A stretch of 64,000 bases of DNA from positions 23,312 to 87,311 of the forward strand of contig JBBDQZ010000057.1 of the NCBI GenBank assembly GCA_040905705.1, given 5' to 3'. Source of the stretch: JBBDQZ01 sp040905705. GTDB taxonomy: Bacteria > Bacteroidota > Rhodothermia > Balneolales > Natronogracilivirgulaceae. The notes below the pieces were generated by a model. It did no database searches and was not told where the DNA came from. It saw only the letters and a program-made list of their open reading frames with translations. Made by a program: the position numbers and the translations under genes. Shown in pieces: positions 44,067 through 53,018 of the stretch. Each line of letters opens with the position of its first letter. The first letter of the stretch is position 1.

Positions 44067-44160
44067 ACCCATATTGAGGTTTCAACAAGCAGGTGCATGA
44101 TTTAAATCTCATGGGTATGCTATGTGACATTTTGATTCCTAATTTTTAGACACATGAAAC
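44067..44160 (+). repeat. Structured dispersed repeat, copy 4 (leader of rpmH)
   Basis: P1 is ACCCAT (44067-44072) with ATGGGT (44111-44116). P2 is TTGA-ggtt-TCAA (44074-44085). The core is GCAGGTGCATGATTTAAA. P3 is TATGTG (44121-44126) with CACATG (44151-44156), closed by one U-G pair; its 3' arm contains the rpmH start codon (44154-44156). The element ends in AAAC as in copy 1. Confidence 0.75.
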
Positions 44161-44309
44161 GAACTTATCAACCCAGCCGGCGCAGTAGAAAAAACACGCA
44201 CGGATTCCGTTCCCGGATGGAGACCTCCAGCGGACGTGATGTATTGAAACGGCGCCGGGCAAAAGGTCGACACAAGTTGACCGTCAGCGATGAAGGATTC
44301 CGCAAGTAA
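44154..44309 (+). CDS. rpmH: 50S ribosomal protein L34
   Basis: A 51-residue basic protein beginning MKRTYQPSRRSRKNTHGFRS, the L34 signature, with RRRAKGRHKLTVSDEGFRK at the end. It is a component of the large ribosomal subunit. Its 3' end overlaps rnpA by 20 nt, the usual rpmH-rnpA arrangement, and yidD and yidC follow. The start codon is the last part of the structured repeat copy 4, so the repeat forms its entire immediate leader. Confidence 0.96.
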   Translation: MKRTYQPSRRSRKNTHGFRSRMETSSGRDVLKRRRAKGRHKLTVSDEGFRK

Positions 44310-44718
44310 CCTTGAATGGGATTACCGCCTGCCCCGCTCTCGAATTCTGCGCGGTCGCGAAAATATTCAGCGTCTGTTCCTGAAAGGCAGAAAACTCAAA
44401 GAGCGTCATGTTGATTTACGTTATCTTATTTTTCATGATCAACCCGGGATCTGTCAGATGGGTTTTATCACCGGCAAACGACTTGGGAAAGCTCACGAAC
44501 GCAATTTGGTAAAACGCCGTATGAAAGAAGCATACAGGCTTAACCAGCACCTGATCCTGGATGCCGTAAAATTCGGAGAGATCGGATTCCACGGCATTCT
44601 TGTTGCCAAAAACAGCCGGACATCCTTTCAGATACTCAATGAGGAGTGCATCCGATTGCTTACCCTGGTGCGTGACCAATTGCAGCATCCGCATTTACAA
44701 CAAGGGGGTGCTTCATGA
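44290..44718 (+). CDS. rnpA: Ribonuclease P protein component
   Basis: A 142-residue protein that assists the RNase P RNA in trimming the 5' ends of tRNA precursors. LPRSRILRGRENIQRLFLKGRKLKERHVDLRY and the RNR-type motif GKRLGKAHERNLVKRRMKEAYR are family signatures. It overlaps rpmH by 20 nt at its start and yidD by 4 nt (ATGA) at its end. Confidence 0.95.
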   Translation: MKDSASNLEWDYRLPRSRILRGRENIQRLFLKGRKLKERHVDLRYLIFHDQPGICQMGFITGKRLGKAHERNLVKRRMKEAYRLNQHLILDAVKFGEIGFHGILVAKNSRTSFQILNEECIRLLTLVRDQLQHPHLQQGGAS

Positions 44719-45110
44719 AGTACCTGCTGATCGGGCTGGTTCGTGCTTACCGGTTCTTTATCTCACCCTATTTCCCGACAAGCTGCCGCTACTACCCTAC
44801 GTGCAGCCAGTATGCCATCGATGCGCTGAATAAACATGGAGTGATCAAAGGTTTTGCACTGGCCGTATGGCGAGTGCTTCGATGTAATCCGTGGAGTGCA
44901 GGCGGTGAAGACCCTGTTCCCGAACCGACATCAACCTGTAACTGCCCGACGAAGTCCGGTTCCGAAAATACCGGAACTGCACCGGATTATAACAGTGAAC
45001 ACGCTAATCACAACGCAAGCCCTATACAGGCACAGTCTATCCATAACCGCAGAAGTCCGATGAATTTTTCGGAAGATCCTGCCATTCCTCTTCACAAACC
45101 TGATTTTTAA
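44715..45110 (+). CDS. yidD: Membrane protein insertion efficiency factor YidD
   Basis: The first 70 residues (LIGLVRAYRFFISPYFPTSCRYYPTCSQYAIDALNKHGVIKG, VLRCNPWSAGGEDPVP) are a standard YidD domain, which helps YidC-dependent membrane insertion. The protein continues for about 60 residues in a polar, low-complexity tail (NCPTKSGSENTGTAPDYN) absent from typical 70-85-residue members. It overlaps rnpA by 4 nt and ends 12 bp before yidC. Confidence 0.93.
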   Translation: MKYLLIGLVRAYRFFISPYFPTSCRYYPTCSQYAIDALNKHGVIKGFALAVWRVLRCNPWSAGGEDPVPEPTSTCNCPTKSGSENTGTAPDYNSEHANHNASPIQAQSIHNRRSPMNFSEDPAIPLHKPDF

Positions 45111-45122
45111 TCATCTATAATA

Positions 45123-46979
45123 TTGGATCGTAACACAGTAATTGGATTTATACTCATCTTCGGGCTGATGCTGGCCTGGATGTATTCCACCATGCCGTCA
45201 CAAGAGGAACTGGAACGACAACGGCAGGAACAACTTGAACGAGAAATGCTTGCTGAGGACCCGGAACCCCGGGCAGATCCACTGGATCCGGATATGCAGG
45301 ATGAGGAGGCCGGCCCTGTATCGCGCCCGGCAGGCCGGCAAGCCCTTGGCGTTTTCGAATACACTTCCACTTCCGATACCCTTTCCACCTGGGTCGAGAC
45401 CCCAAAATACCGGGCACGTTTCACCAACGCGGGAGCGGGTCCGGCAAGCTTCCATTTGAAACAACACCATAAATGGAATGGTGATCCGGTACAACTGATA
45501 TCCGATACCACCCGTTCCGCCTATTCACTGGAATTCCTTTCCACTGAAAACTATAACATCGAAACCGACAAACTGCTCTTCCGCCCGGTGGCGCATGAAC
45601 CCCGAATTACACTTGGAGAAGGTGAAATAACCACTCTTCAATATGAGCTTCTTCTGGAAGACGGAAACCGCATCCTCTATACTTTCACACTGGACGGTTC
45701 GACCTATCAAATTCAATTGAATATCAGATTTTTCGGTGCTGAACAGTACATCAGCGGACGAAGTTATGAACTGGTATGGAAACCGGCCATTCTTCCTTCA
45801 GAGCTGGATGTCCCTTCAGAGGCACAATACACTTCCGCTTATAGTTACGCGGGCGGTGTTCTGGAACAATTTCAACCGTCCGAAACCGGATATTCGGAAA
45901 GTATCATCACCGGAAATGTTACATGGGTAGCGAGCAAATCCAAGTTCTTCGCGCAGATCATGAAATCGCAGGAACCCACAGACGGCGCCATATTAAGTGC
46001 CAATCACTCGATGGCTCCGGAAAATGGTGAAATGATTCATGATTATTCTACGGCACTTCGCACCAGGCTTTCCGGGCAAAATACCAGCTTCGATTATCGC
46101 TTCTATCTGGGGCCGCTCGAATTCCGGGAACTCCGCGATTTCGATGCGAACGCCTATGATATGATCGACACCGGATTTCGCTTCATTCAATGGTTCTCCG
46201 ATCCATTTGTAAAATATATTATTCTTCCGTTTTTCGGTTTTTTCGGAGGCGTAACCGGGAACATGGGTATTACGATCATCCTGTTTGCTGTATTGATCAA
46301 AATTGTTCTTTATCCTCTTACCAAAAAAAGTTTTGAAAGTATGGCCGCCATGCGGGAGCTACAGCCCGAAATGGAGACGATCAAGGAGAAATACAAAGAC
46401 GATCCCCAAAAACAGCAACAGGCAACCATGAAGCTGTTTAAAACCGCAAAGGTAAATCCTCTGGGAAGTTGCCTGCCAAATCTCCTTCAGATTCCCGTAC
46501 TCATCACCTTCTGGCGTTTTTTCCAGAACGCCATTGAAGTGCGGCAGGAGCAATTCTTGTGGGCGGATGACCTTGCCGCACCGGATATTATTCTCAATTT
46601 ACCGTTTACGATTCCTCTGATGGGCGATCACATAGCCGGTTTTGTGCTGTTAATGACGGCCTCTATGGTAGTTCAGATGAGGATATCCGGCCAGAGCAGC
46701 ACGGCGCCGAATCCTGCGCTCAAAATGATGCAGTATATTATGCCTGTAATGCTGTTATTCATATTCAACCGGCTCTCTTCCGGACTCAGCCTCTATTATC
46801 TGATATATAATGCGCTTTCCATCGGCCAACAAATGATGATTAACAAAAAGCTCGACCATGTCAAATTGATGGGGTCCGTCGACAAGAAAAAAGCAAAAGA
46901 AATGCGAAAGGAGAAAATGCTGAAGGAGAAGCAAGAACGGAAGGAACAAAACAAGCAACTTCAGCAACAAAAACCATAA
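45123..46979 (+). CDS. yidC: Membrane protein insertase YidC
   Basis: A 618-residue insertase starting with TTG at 45123 (protein MDRNTVIGFILIFGLMLAWMY), the expected first helix. A large periplasmic beta domain (about residues 60-340) follows, then the conserved five-helix core beginning FVKYIILPFFGFFGGVTGNMGITIILFAVLIKIVLYPLTKKSFESM, with NPLGSCLPNLLQIPVLITFWRFF. The C-terminal 45 residues are a Lys/Glu/Gln-rich tail that probably binds ribosomes. It inserts and folds inner membrane proteins, alone or with SecYEG. Confidence 0.96.
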   Translation: MDRNTVIGFILIFGLMLAWMYSTMPSQEELERQRQEQLEREMLAEDPEPRADPLDPDMQDEEAGPVSRPAGRQALGVFEYTSTSDTLSTWVETPKYRARFTNAGAGPASFHLKQHHKWNGDPVQLISDTTRSAYSLEFLSTENYNIETDKLLFRPVAHEPRITLGEGEITTLQYELLLEDGNRILYTFTLDGSTYQIQLNIRFFGAEQYISGRSYELVWKPAILPSELDVPSEAQYTSAYSYAGGVLEQFQPSETGYSESIITGNVTWVASKSKFFAQIMKSQEPTDGAILSANHSMAPENGEMIHDYSTALRTRLSGQNTSFDYRFYLGPLEFRELRDFDANAYDMIDTGFRFIQWFSDPFVKYIILPFFGFFGGVTGNMGITIILFAVLIKIVLYPLTKKSFESMAAMRELQPEMETIKEKYKDDPQKQQQATMKLFKTAKVNPLGSCLPNLLQIPVLITFWRFFQNAIEVRQEQFLWADDLAAPDIILNLPFTIPLMGDHIAGFVLLMTASMVVQMRISGQSSTAPNPALKMMQYIMPVMLLFIFNRLSSGLSLYYLIYNALSIGQQMMINKKLDHVKLMGSVDKKKAKEMRKEKMLKEKQERKEQNKQLQQQKP

Positions 46980-47064
46980 CAGCCCGCGTGACAAAAAACT
47001 TTCCTTAGTTAAAAATTTTTATTTATTTGTTGCATCGGATATTACCATTTCAGTTTATTGAACG

Positions 47065-48945
47065 ATGCATGATTTACTCCACTCGTATTATCATATCCTT
47101 GCCGTATTGCTGTTTGCCACACTTTCTTTTGCATTAACCACGATTGATGTATCCGGAAGGACGGGGGAGCTCCGGTCAGACGAGGAACTAGAGGGACTAA
47201 ATGACGATATCTTTTCACTCAATGTGATCGTTCCCGGCAGAGACACCCTGTTCATCACCCGGAATCGTCATCGGATTGCGGCAAATACCACTCCGGGTGC
47301 ACGTGCCTTTCTCAATGACAAAGAGGTCCATGTCTATCCCAACGGAGCTTTTGCAGGACTTGTGGAAGTCCCTACAGGTGAAAGCACCTCGGAAATCCGG
47401 GTAGTGTCGGAAGAGGGGGCAGTCCTCCGAAAAACCCTTTATTTCCGTCGACCCCAACAGGAAAAGACCTCTCCTGCACATCCGCTTGTTATTGAACCGG
47501 ACGGGATGGAACCTGACCGGTATCTCGAGTTGAATGAAGGCGATGTACTCGACGTGCAGTTCAAAGGGAGCCCCGGCCATCAGGCTTTTTTCAGTATCGA
47601 TAATATTGTAACCAATGCCCCTATGGAAGAATTACCGGTATCACAAACAGATGGTATCGGTGGTATATATTCCGGCCAGTATACGGTACAGCCTGGCGAT
47701 CATGCTGAAAATATACCGGTAGTATTTACTCTTGAAAACAATCGTCAAAACCGGGAAACAGCTGAATCAGGCACCCTGATCTCCATCACACCCGGTGCGT
47801 TTCCCAAAGTGGCGGAAATTAAAGGACGGATGGCTTATTTAAATGCAGGAACGGACACCGACCGTCTCGGAGCATCCCGGCTTGGATACATAGATAACGG
47901 GGTAAACATCGAAGTAACCGGGCGTCGTGACGGACAATTCCGTGTACAGCTCTCCGATCAATTGGAAGGCTACCTGCCTGTACGATTTGCCCATATCCTT
48001 CCCGATCATACCCCTCTTCCCCGCTCATCTACCGGTTCCATATCTGTGTACGGCAACGATGAATATGATGTGATCTCCTTGACATTGAGCAAACGACTTC
48101 CTTATACCACAACGAGACAGACCAATGCCAATATCATCGAAGTGGATATATACGGTGCCCATGACAACACCAACCGGATCACACACGAGAAAAGCGCCAA
48201 AGGCATCCGGAGTGTAGACTGGGAGCAGGTCGAAACAAACCACTTCCGCCTCTACATCCATCTTGAACACGATATGCATTGGGGTTATCAAACAGGTTAC
48301 GGAATTGGAACCAGTTTGCGGATTCGGGTTCAGCGGCCACCCCGGCTTACATCATCCGACCGTTTTTTTGAGGGTATTAACATTGCTATTGATGCCGGTC
48401 ATGGCGGAAGCAACCTCGGTGCTTTAGGCGCAACCGGTGTTGAAGAAAAGAATATTGTATTGGACATTTCCAAAAAAGTACGCGACAGACTTGAAAGCGA
48501 AGGAGCACGGGTCATAATGACCCGTCACGAAGATGAGTATGTATCGATGGTGGAGCGAACAGAAATGGTACTCGCCTCCAATGCCCATGTGCTGGTCAGT
48601 ATTCATGCCAACTCCGTCGGGTACAATACCAACCCGCTATCGATACAAGGTACCAGTGTTTATTTCCACCACATTGGTTTTCGTCCGCTGGCCGGCATGA
48701 TACACCATAGCATGCTGGAATTGCCGTTACGTGATTTCGGTTTGATCGGGAGTTTCAACTTTACGCTCAACACACTGACCAAACTGCCAAATGTGCTTGT
48801 CGAAACCGCGTTTCTCTCCCACCCGGAAGACGAAATAATGCTGACCGATCCGGAATTCCAGGAAAAATTAGCAGATCAAATCGTCCAGGGATTACGCAAC
48901 TTTTTCCGGAACCACGCTGAAACGGACTACAACTCCCCCTCCTGA
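47065..48945 (+). CDS. N-acetylmuramoyl-L-alanine amidase (Amidase_3)
   Basis: A 626-residue exported protein. An N-terminal signal segment precedes about 230 residues of beta-rich domain, an SH3-like segment (about 250-315), an AMIN-like region (about 330-420) and a C-terminal zinc amidase domain. The zinc ligands are in IAIDAGHGGSNLGALG, EEKNIVLDISKKV and VSIHANSV, with the catalytic Glu in VETAFLSHPEDE. It cleaves the lactyl-peptide amide bond of peptidoglycan and takes part in cell separation. It stands alone; its 3' end overlaps the convergent permease gene by 19 bp. Confidence 0.9.
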   Translation: MHDLLHSYYHILAVLLFATLSFALTTIDVSGRTGELRSDEELEGLNDDIFSLNVIVPGRDTLFITRNRHRIAANTTPGARAFLNDKEVHVYPNGAFAGLVEVPTGESTSEIRVVSEEGAVLRKTLYFRRPQQEKTSPAHPLVIEPDGMEPDRYLELNEGDVLDVQFKGSPGHQAFFSIDNIVTNAPMEELPVSQTDGIGGIYSGQYTVQPGDHAENIPVVFTLENNRQNRETAESGTLISITPGAFPKVAEIKGRMAYLNAGTDTDRLGASRLGYIDNGVNIEVTGRRDGQFRVQLSDQLEGYLPVRFAHILPDHTPLPRSSTGSISVYGNDEYDVISLTLSKRLPYTTTRQTNANIIEVDIYGAHDNTNRITHEKSAKGIRSVDWEQVETNHFRLYIHLEHDMHWGYQTGYGIGTSLRIRVQRPPRLTSSDRFFEGINIAIDAGHGGSNLGALGATGVEEKNIVLDISKKVRDRLESEGARVIMTRHEDEYVSMVERTEMVLASNAHVLVSIHANSVGYNTNPLSIQGTSVYFHHIGFRPLAGMIHHSMLELPLRDFGLIGSFNFTLNTLTKLPNVLVETAFLSHPEDEIMLTDPEFQEKLADQIVQGLRNFFRNHAETDYNSPS

Positions 48946-50060
48946 TCCGTCTTTTTGAAGCCCGGAAAATTCCCCGGGAAATATTCCTTTTGTGTTTCTT
49001 CTCTTGTTTTGACTTTCCCCAGAAGATATCCGTATGGCCGCAGGGAATCCACTTCATCAAAAATCTCCTTAAGCATAGCCAGACATGGAATAAAAAGAAT
49101 CATTCCCGCCAAACCCCAGATCATCCCTCCTATGAAAATGGCCAGCAATGTTACCAGCGGGTTCAGGCTGACGCGCTGTCCGACAATCATCGGCGTGAAG
49201 AGGTTGCTTTCAAACAGTTGTATTACATAGAATGTCGCCAGCACAGCAATCGGATACCAAAGTGATTCCATCGTCAACAGTGAATAGATAATGGGCAGAA
49301 TGGAACCTATAATCGGCCCCAGAAACGGAATCACATTTAACAAACCGGCAAAAACTCCGAACAACATGGGGTGATCAACACCAATGATAGCCAGGGCAGC
49401 ACTGTTGAGCACTCCCAGAATACAGATGACGATAAACATCCCGGTGATATAGCTTTGAACCACATTGCGAACCTTGTTTAACAGATATTCCACTTTATCT
49501 TTCCCTTCACCCCGGGTAAAAGCCAGCAGAAAAAAATCTTTCAGAAAATCGCGGTACATCAGTAACAGAAAAGTATAAATCGGAACCAGGAAAAACATGG
49601 TGAGCGTGGTCGCGGCGGTCAAAACACCTCGTGTAAGCGACTCCATATTATCACGCAGGAATGTTACAATGGCATCCCGGGCCGATTCGAGCTGGGCATC
49701 GGGTTCCGCGTCGAAATAAGCATTGAAAAAACCGGAAAACTGCTCGAACAGCTCATTAATCCGATCCTCAATGATCCCGATATCCTGAGCCAAACTGACG
49801 ATTTGACTGTAAAAGAAAAAAATCACCCCGGACAAAAAAGTAATTCCCAGCAACACACTGAATAATGAAGAAAATACACGGTGAATAGGGTATTTTTCAA
49901 CAAACGACGAAATCGGGGTAAGAAGAATGGCAAAGAAAACCGAAAACAGAAAGGGAATGAGTATGGAACTGGCCTGGATTAAAAAATACACGCCCAGTGT
50001 CAATCCTCCCAGGATCACAATCAGTTTTACATACCAGGGTAATTCAACTCTGTATTCCAA
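48927..50060 (-). CDS. AI-2E family permease
   Basis: A 377-residue membrane protein with about eight helices in the AI-2E (PerM/YdiK) pattern. Hallmarks: LIPFLFSVFFAILLTPISSFVEK near the N-terminus, a central amphipathic domain, NVIPFLGPIIGSILPIIYSL and VGQRVSLNPLVTLLAIFIGGMIWGLAGMILFIPCLAMLKEIFDEV. Members have been linked to export of autoinducer-2 or to sodium/proton exchange; neither is certain here. The last 19 bp overlap the amidase gene on the other strand. Confidence 0.9.
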   Translation of the reverse strand: MEYRVELPWYVKLIVILGGLTLGVYFLIQASSILIPFLFSVFFAILLTPISSFVEKYPIHRVFSSLFSVLLGITFLSGVIFFFYSQIVSLAQDIGIIEDRINELFEQFSGFFNAYFDAEPDAQLESARDAIVTFLRDNMESLTRGVLTAATTLTMFFLVPIYTFLLLMYRDFLKDFFLLAFTRGEGKDKVEYLLNKVRNVVQSYITGMFIVICILGVLNSAALAIIGVDHPMLFGVFAGLLNVIPFLGPIIGSILPIIYSLLTMESLWYPIAVLATFYVIQLFESNLFTPMIVGQRVSLNPLVTLLAIFIGGMIWGLAGMILFIPCLAMLKEIFDEVDSLRPYGYLLGKVKTREETQKEYFPGNFPGFKKTDQEGEL

Positions 50061-50164
50061 ATTTCTATCCCGATTGCACGATTGATATTTTATTTATTCC
50101 CATCCACCCGTGTTTCGAATACATTCACTATGGATGTTCATCACTATAAACCGGAAAATAGTAT

Positions 50165-52225
50165 TTATTGCTCCCAAACGGAATTTTTACGGTTGATATC
50201 CGGCAGGTGTCTGCCTGCATCGATTTCAACCCGTCGGACTTCCCGCTCAGGGATGACGATCTCCGCCTGTCTTTTTCCCTGCAGCCAGGGGTCGACCGGA
50301 ATGGTGTACTCCACTTTCTGATCACGATCGAAAGTCACGGTCAGCCAAACCGGCATCGGTACATTCCCCTCATCCCGGATAACAATGCGAGTCCCTTCAT
50401 CGGTCTCCTCGACAAGTTCCACGGCCTGATTCAGCTGCCATGTTTCGTAATACCAGCTTCGCCAGAACCAGCCAAGATTACGGCCGCTAACCCGTTCGAA
50501 CGTATGAAAAAAATCCCATGGATACGCATGCTTGAATGCCCAATCCTCAATAAATGTCCGGTATGCTTCCCAAAAGGCCTCTTCTCCCAGTAGTTGCCGC
50601 AACGCTATCAACACAGATGCCGGTTTGCGATAGGAGGCGATAATGAATTCAAGGGTCGAGTAATGATAGTCTGAATGACGCATCATCGGCCCCTCTCTTT
50701 CGAGGCGTGCTGAACGAATGTATGCAGTTTGTGCTTGCAGGTGAGGGCGTTCTTCCGGGTAATGGTCCATCACCGCTTCACCTGTACTGAAAACCGTATT
50801 CCCTTCATCAAGCCAGCTATACCTTCGCTCGTTCGTGCTCACGATCATCGGAATCCACATATGAGCCAGTTCATGTGCTGTGACCGAATAAAGTGATTCG
50901 GCACCTTGGCGATTGTAATCGCCCATAATCGTCATCATCGGAAATTCCATACCGCCCCCGATGATTCCGGCACCTTCCACAGCGGTCATGTGTGGCCAGG
51001 GATATGAATAACCGGTCAGCTTCGATAAATAGGTGATAGCATGCTGCTGGTAAGCGGTGACTTCTGACCAGAGCGATGCTTCGTCCCTCCACACTGCGTT
51101 GATTACAGTATAACCGGCAGAACCGTCTCCCGAATGATCACCCACGACGGTTCGGGCGACATCCCAATTCGATTCACTTGTTGCACTGAAGGCGACGTCA
51201 CGGACATTTTGTGCTGAATAACGCCAGGTGAGGAAGGATGTGTTGGAAGAATGGGTGGAAGAAGCCTCATTCCGTTCATTCCATCCCGAAGTTTCCGCAG
51301 CCGCACCGGAAGTACTTGTCGTAACCGGTTGCCCCTGGCCGGCTGTATAAACCCGTAACGGTTCATCACTCTGTTTCGCCTCTTCCCAACGCTGAAGCAC
51401 ATCCTGAGCCAACACTTCTTCAGCATTTTGAAGCTCACCGGTTGCCATGACAAGCCACTGCTCCGGAGCGTGGATGGTCAAATCATAATCAGCAAAACCA
51501 TGGTAAAACTCAGCTTGACCCAGATACTCATCCGGATGCCATCCCAACACATCATCGTAGACCACCATGTGCGGATACCAGTATCCAAGAAAGAAAAGGT
51601 TGTCATTACTGTATCCCATACGGTTACCCGCTCCCTGCTGGGGAATCACAAAATCGTACTCAATTTCAATAACCGTCTTTGATCCGGGTGCTAACGGTTC
51701 CGGAAGATTGATGATCATGCGGGTACCTTCCAATTGATACCGGGCCGGCCGGCCTCCTACGTCGGTCGATTCAGCATCGCCGATCGCCACACTATGAAGA
51801 TTCATTCCTCCGGTCACTTCCACCTGGCGATTTCTCCTGATCCCTTCTGCATGAAGGTTTTGAACCAGTTCAAGTTGTAACTGGCGAAGTGTGTCGGGTG
51901 ACCGGTTGTAATAAACAATCCTGGCGCAGGCGGCAAGTGTGCGTTTTTCCGGAATGAGTGTGGCCTCAAGCTCATACCGGGCAAACTGCTGCCAATACGC
52001 TTTTCCGGGCCGGCCATTCCAGGTGCGCGTTTCCTTTTCTACAGCTTTCCGGTAACCGAAAGGCAACTCCGGTTTCCCGGGAAGCGGCCGTTCAAGCAAT
52101 ACCGGTTCTGTTTGATTTCCGGAATGCATGCTCTCCGAAGTGCGTGCCGGGCCGGTTGATGAACAAGAAACCAGAGACTGCGACAGAATAATAATAGCTG
52201 AAAAGTTGATGAACAAAAATCGCAT
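50165..52225 (-). CDS. M1 family metallopeptidase (lipoprotein)
   Basis: A protein of about 686 residues. The signal ends in a lipobox (SLVSC, Cys about 21), so it is a predicted lipoprotein; this fixes the start at ATG 52223-52225 rather than the TTG at 52259-52261. An N-terminal beta-sandwich precedes the gluzincin domain with HELAH (in VTAHELAHMWIPM) and the third ligand Glu 18 residues on (WLDEG). The aminopeptidase GAMEN motif appears as GGGMEF, as in the bacterial M1 branch with cold-active or leukotriene-hydrolase-like enzymes. It degrades peptides outside the inner membrane. It is divergent from the ECF sigma operon. Confidence 0.9.
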   Translation of the reverse strand: MRFLFINFSAIIILSQSLVSCSSTGPARTSESMHSGNQTEPVLLERPLPGKPELPFGYRKAVEKETRTWNGRPGKAYWQQFARYELEATLIPEKRTLAACARIVYYNRSPDTLRQLQLELVQNLHAEGIRRNRQVEVTGGMNLHSVAIGDAESTDVGGRPARYQLEGTRMIINLPEPLAPGSKTVIEIEYDFVIPQQGAGNRMGYSNDNLFFLGYWYPHMVVYDDVLGWHPDEYLGQAEFYHGFADYDLTIHAPEQWLVMATGELQNAEEVLAQDVLQRWEEAKQSDEPLRVYTAGQGQPVTTSTSGAAAETSGWNERNEASSTHSSNTSFLTWRYSAQNVRDVAFSATSESNWDVARTVVGDHSGDGSAGYTVINAVWRDEASLWSEVTAYQQHAITYLSKLTGYSYPWPHMTAVEGAGIIGGGMEFPMMTIMGDYNRQGAESLYSVTAHELAHMWIPMIVSTNERRYSWLDEGNTVFSTGEAVMDHYPEERPHLQAQTAYIRSARLEREGPMMRHSDYHYSTLEFIIASYRKPASVLIALRQLLGEEAFWEAYRTFIEDWAFKHAYPWDFFHTFERVSGRNLGWFWRSWYYETWQLNQAVELVEETDEGTRIVIRDEGNVPMPVWLTVTFDRDQKVEYTIPVDPWLQGKRQAEIVIPEREVRRVEIDAGRHLPDINRKNSVWEQ

Positions 52226-52290
52226 AGGTGTCACATTTGTAATTAAACTGGTACCATACAAGAAAATACGAAAATTTTGTTCTGATGAGT

Positions 52291-52316
52291 TGTAACTTTA
52301 ATCAACATCTTGCGTC
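52291..52316 (+). promoter_or_regulatory. ECF-type promoter of the sigma factor operon
   Basis: TGTAAC (52291-52296), a 16-bp spacer and CGTC (52313-52316) match the generic ECF promoter layout AAC-N16-CGT exactly. It lies in the gap between the M1 peptidase gene and the sigma gene, on the sigma gene's strand, with about 145 bp of leader to ATG 52464. It suggests that the sigma factor transcribes its own operon. Confidence 0.6.
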
Positions 52317-52463
52317 ATATTGTCAGCAGTTATGGCACAAGATGATGGAAAACCGGGCTGATGACTGGAAACAGTGGTGCAGAAAACACTCGTGTACACA
52401 GTACAAGCACACCGGTCGGATCAGCCTATCGTCGAACATTTATCTTCTGCCAACGGACTAAAT

Positions 52464-53018
52464 ATGGATTCGGTTGAACTTACCGATAATGAAATCATAA
52501 ACCGTATTCTGAATGGGGAGAAAGATTTATACCGACTCCTCATGGAACGATATGCCACCCTGGTATTTAGTATGGTACGTCGTTTTGAAAAAGATAACGT
52601 TCTGATTGAGGAAATGGCACACGATGTATTTATTAAGACATACGAACGCCTGAATTCATTCAAAGGTGATTCGGCTTTTTCATCCTGGCTTTACCGCCTG
52701 ACCCAAAATCATTGTATTGACCAGACCCGGCGTAAGAAATATAAAAATACCATTAATTATGATCCGGCAGATGATACCCTGTCCAGAATACCATCCGGGG
52801 ATTCGGATCCTGAAGACAACATCCGCGCTGAAGAACAGTCTGTCCGGCTCTGGAAAGCATTAAACAATGTTAACGACAGTTATGTGACTCCCTTGCTAAT
52901 GAAATACCGGGATGGAATGTCTTATGAGGAAATATCCGAAATTCTGGATGTGCCGGTTGGTGCCCTGAAAGTCAGGGTACACCGGGCCCGCAAGGAACTG
53001 AAAAAAAACCTGGAGTAA
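52464..53018 (+). CDS. ECF RNA polymerase sigma factor
   Basis: A 184-residue sigma-70 factor of the extracytoplasmic-function type. Region 2 includes FSMVRRFEKDNVLIEEMAHDVFIKTYERLNSFKGDSAFSSWLYRLTQNHCIDQTRRKKY; region 4 is a helix-turn-helix in MKYRDGMSYEEISEILDVPVGALKVRVHRARKEL. The frame is open 30 codons upstream to GTG 52374, but the family begins near MDSVELTDNEIIN, so ATG 52464 is preferred. TAATG joins it to the anti-sigma gene. An ECF-type promoter sits upstream. Confidence 0.92.
   Translation: MDSVELTDNEIINRILNGEKDLYRLLMERYATLVFSMVRRFEKDNVLIEEMAHDVFIKTYERLNSFKGDSAFSSWLYRLTQNHCIDQTRRKKYKNTINYDPADDTLSRIPSGDSDPEDNIRAEEQSVRLWKALNNVNDSYVTPLLMKYRDGMSYEEISEILDVPVGALKVRVHRARKELKKNLE

Noticed and set aside
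43812..44153. Replication origin near rpmH-rnpA
   Set aside because: In many bacteria dnaA and oriC lie beside rpmH, but here secA is the neighbour and no DnaA boxes are visible.
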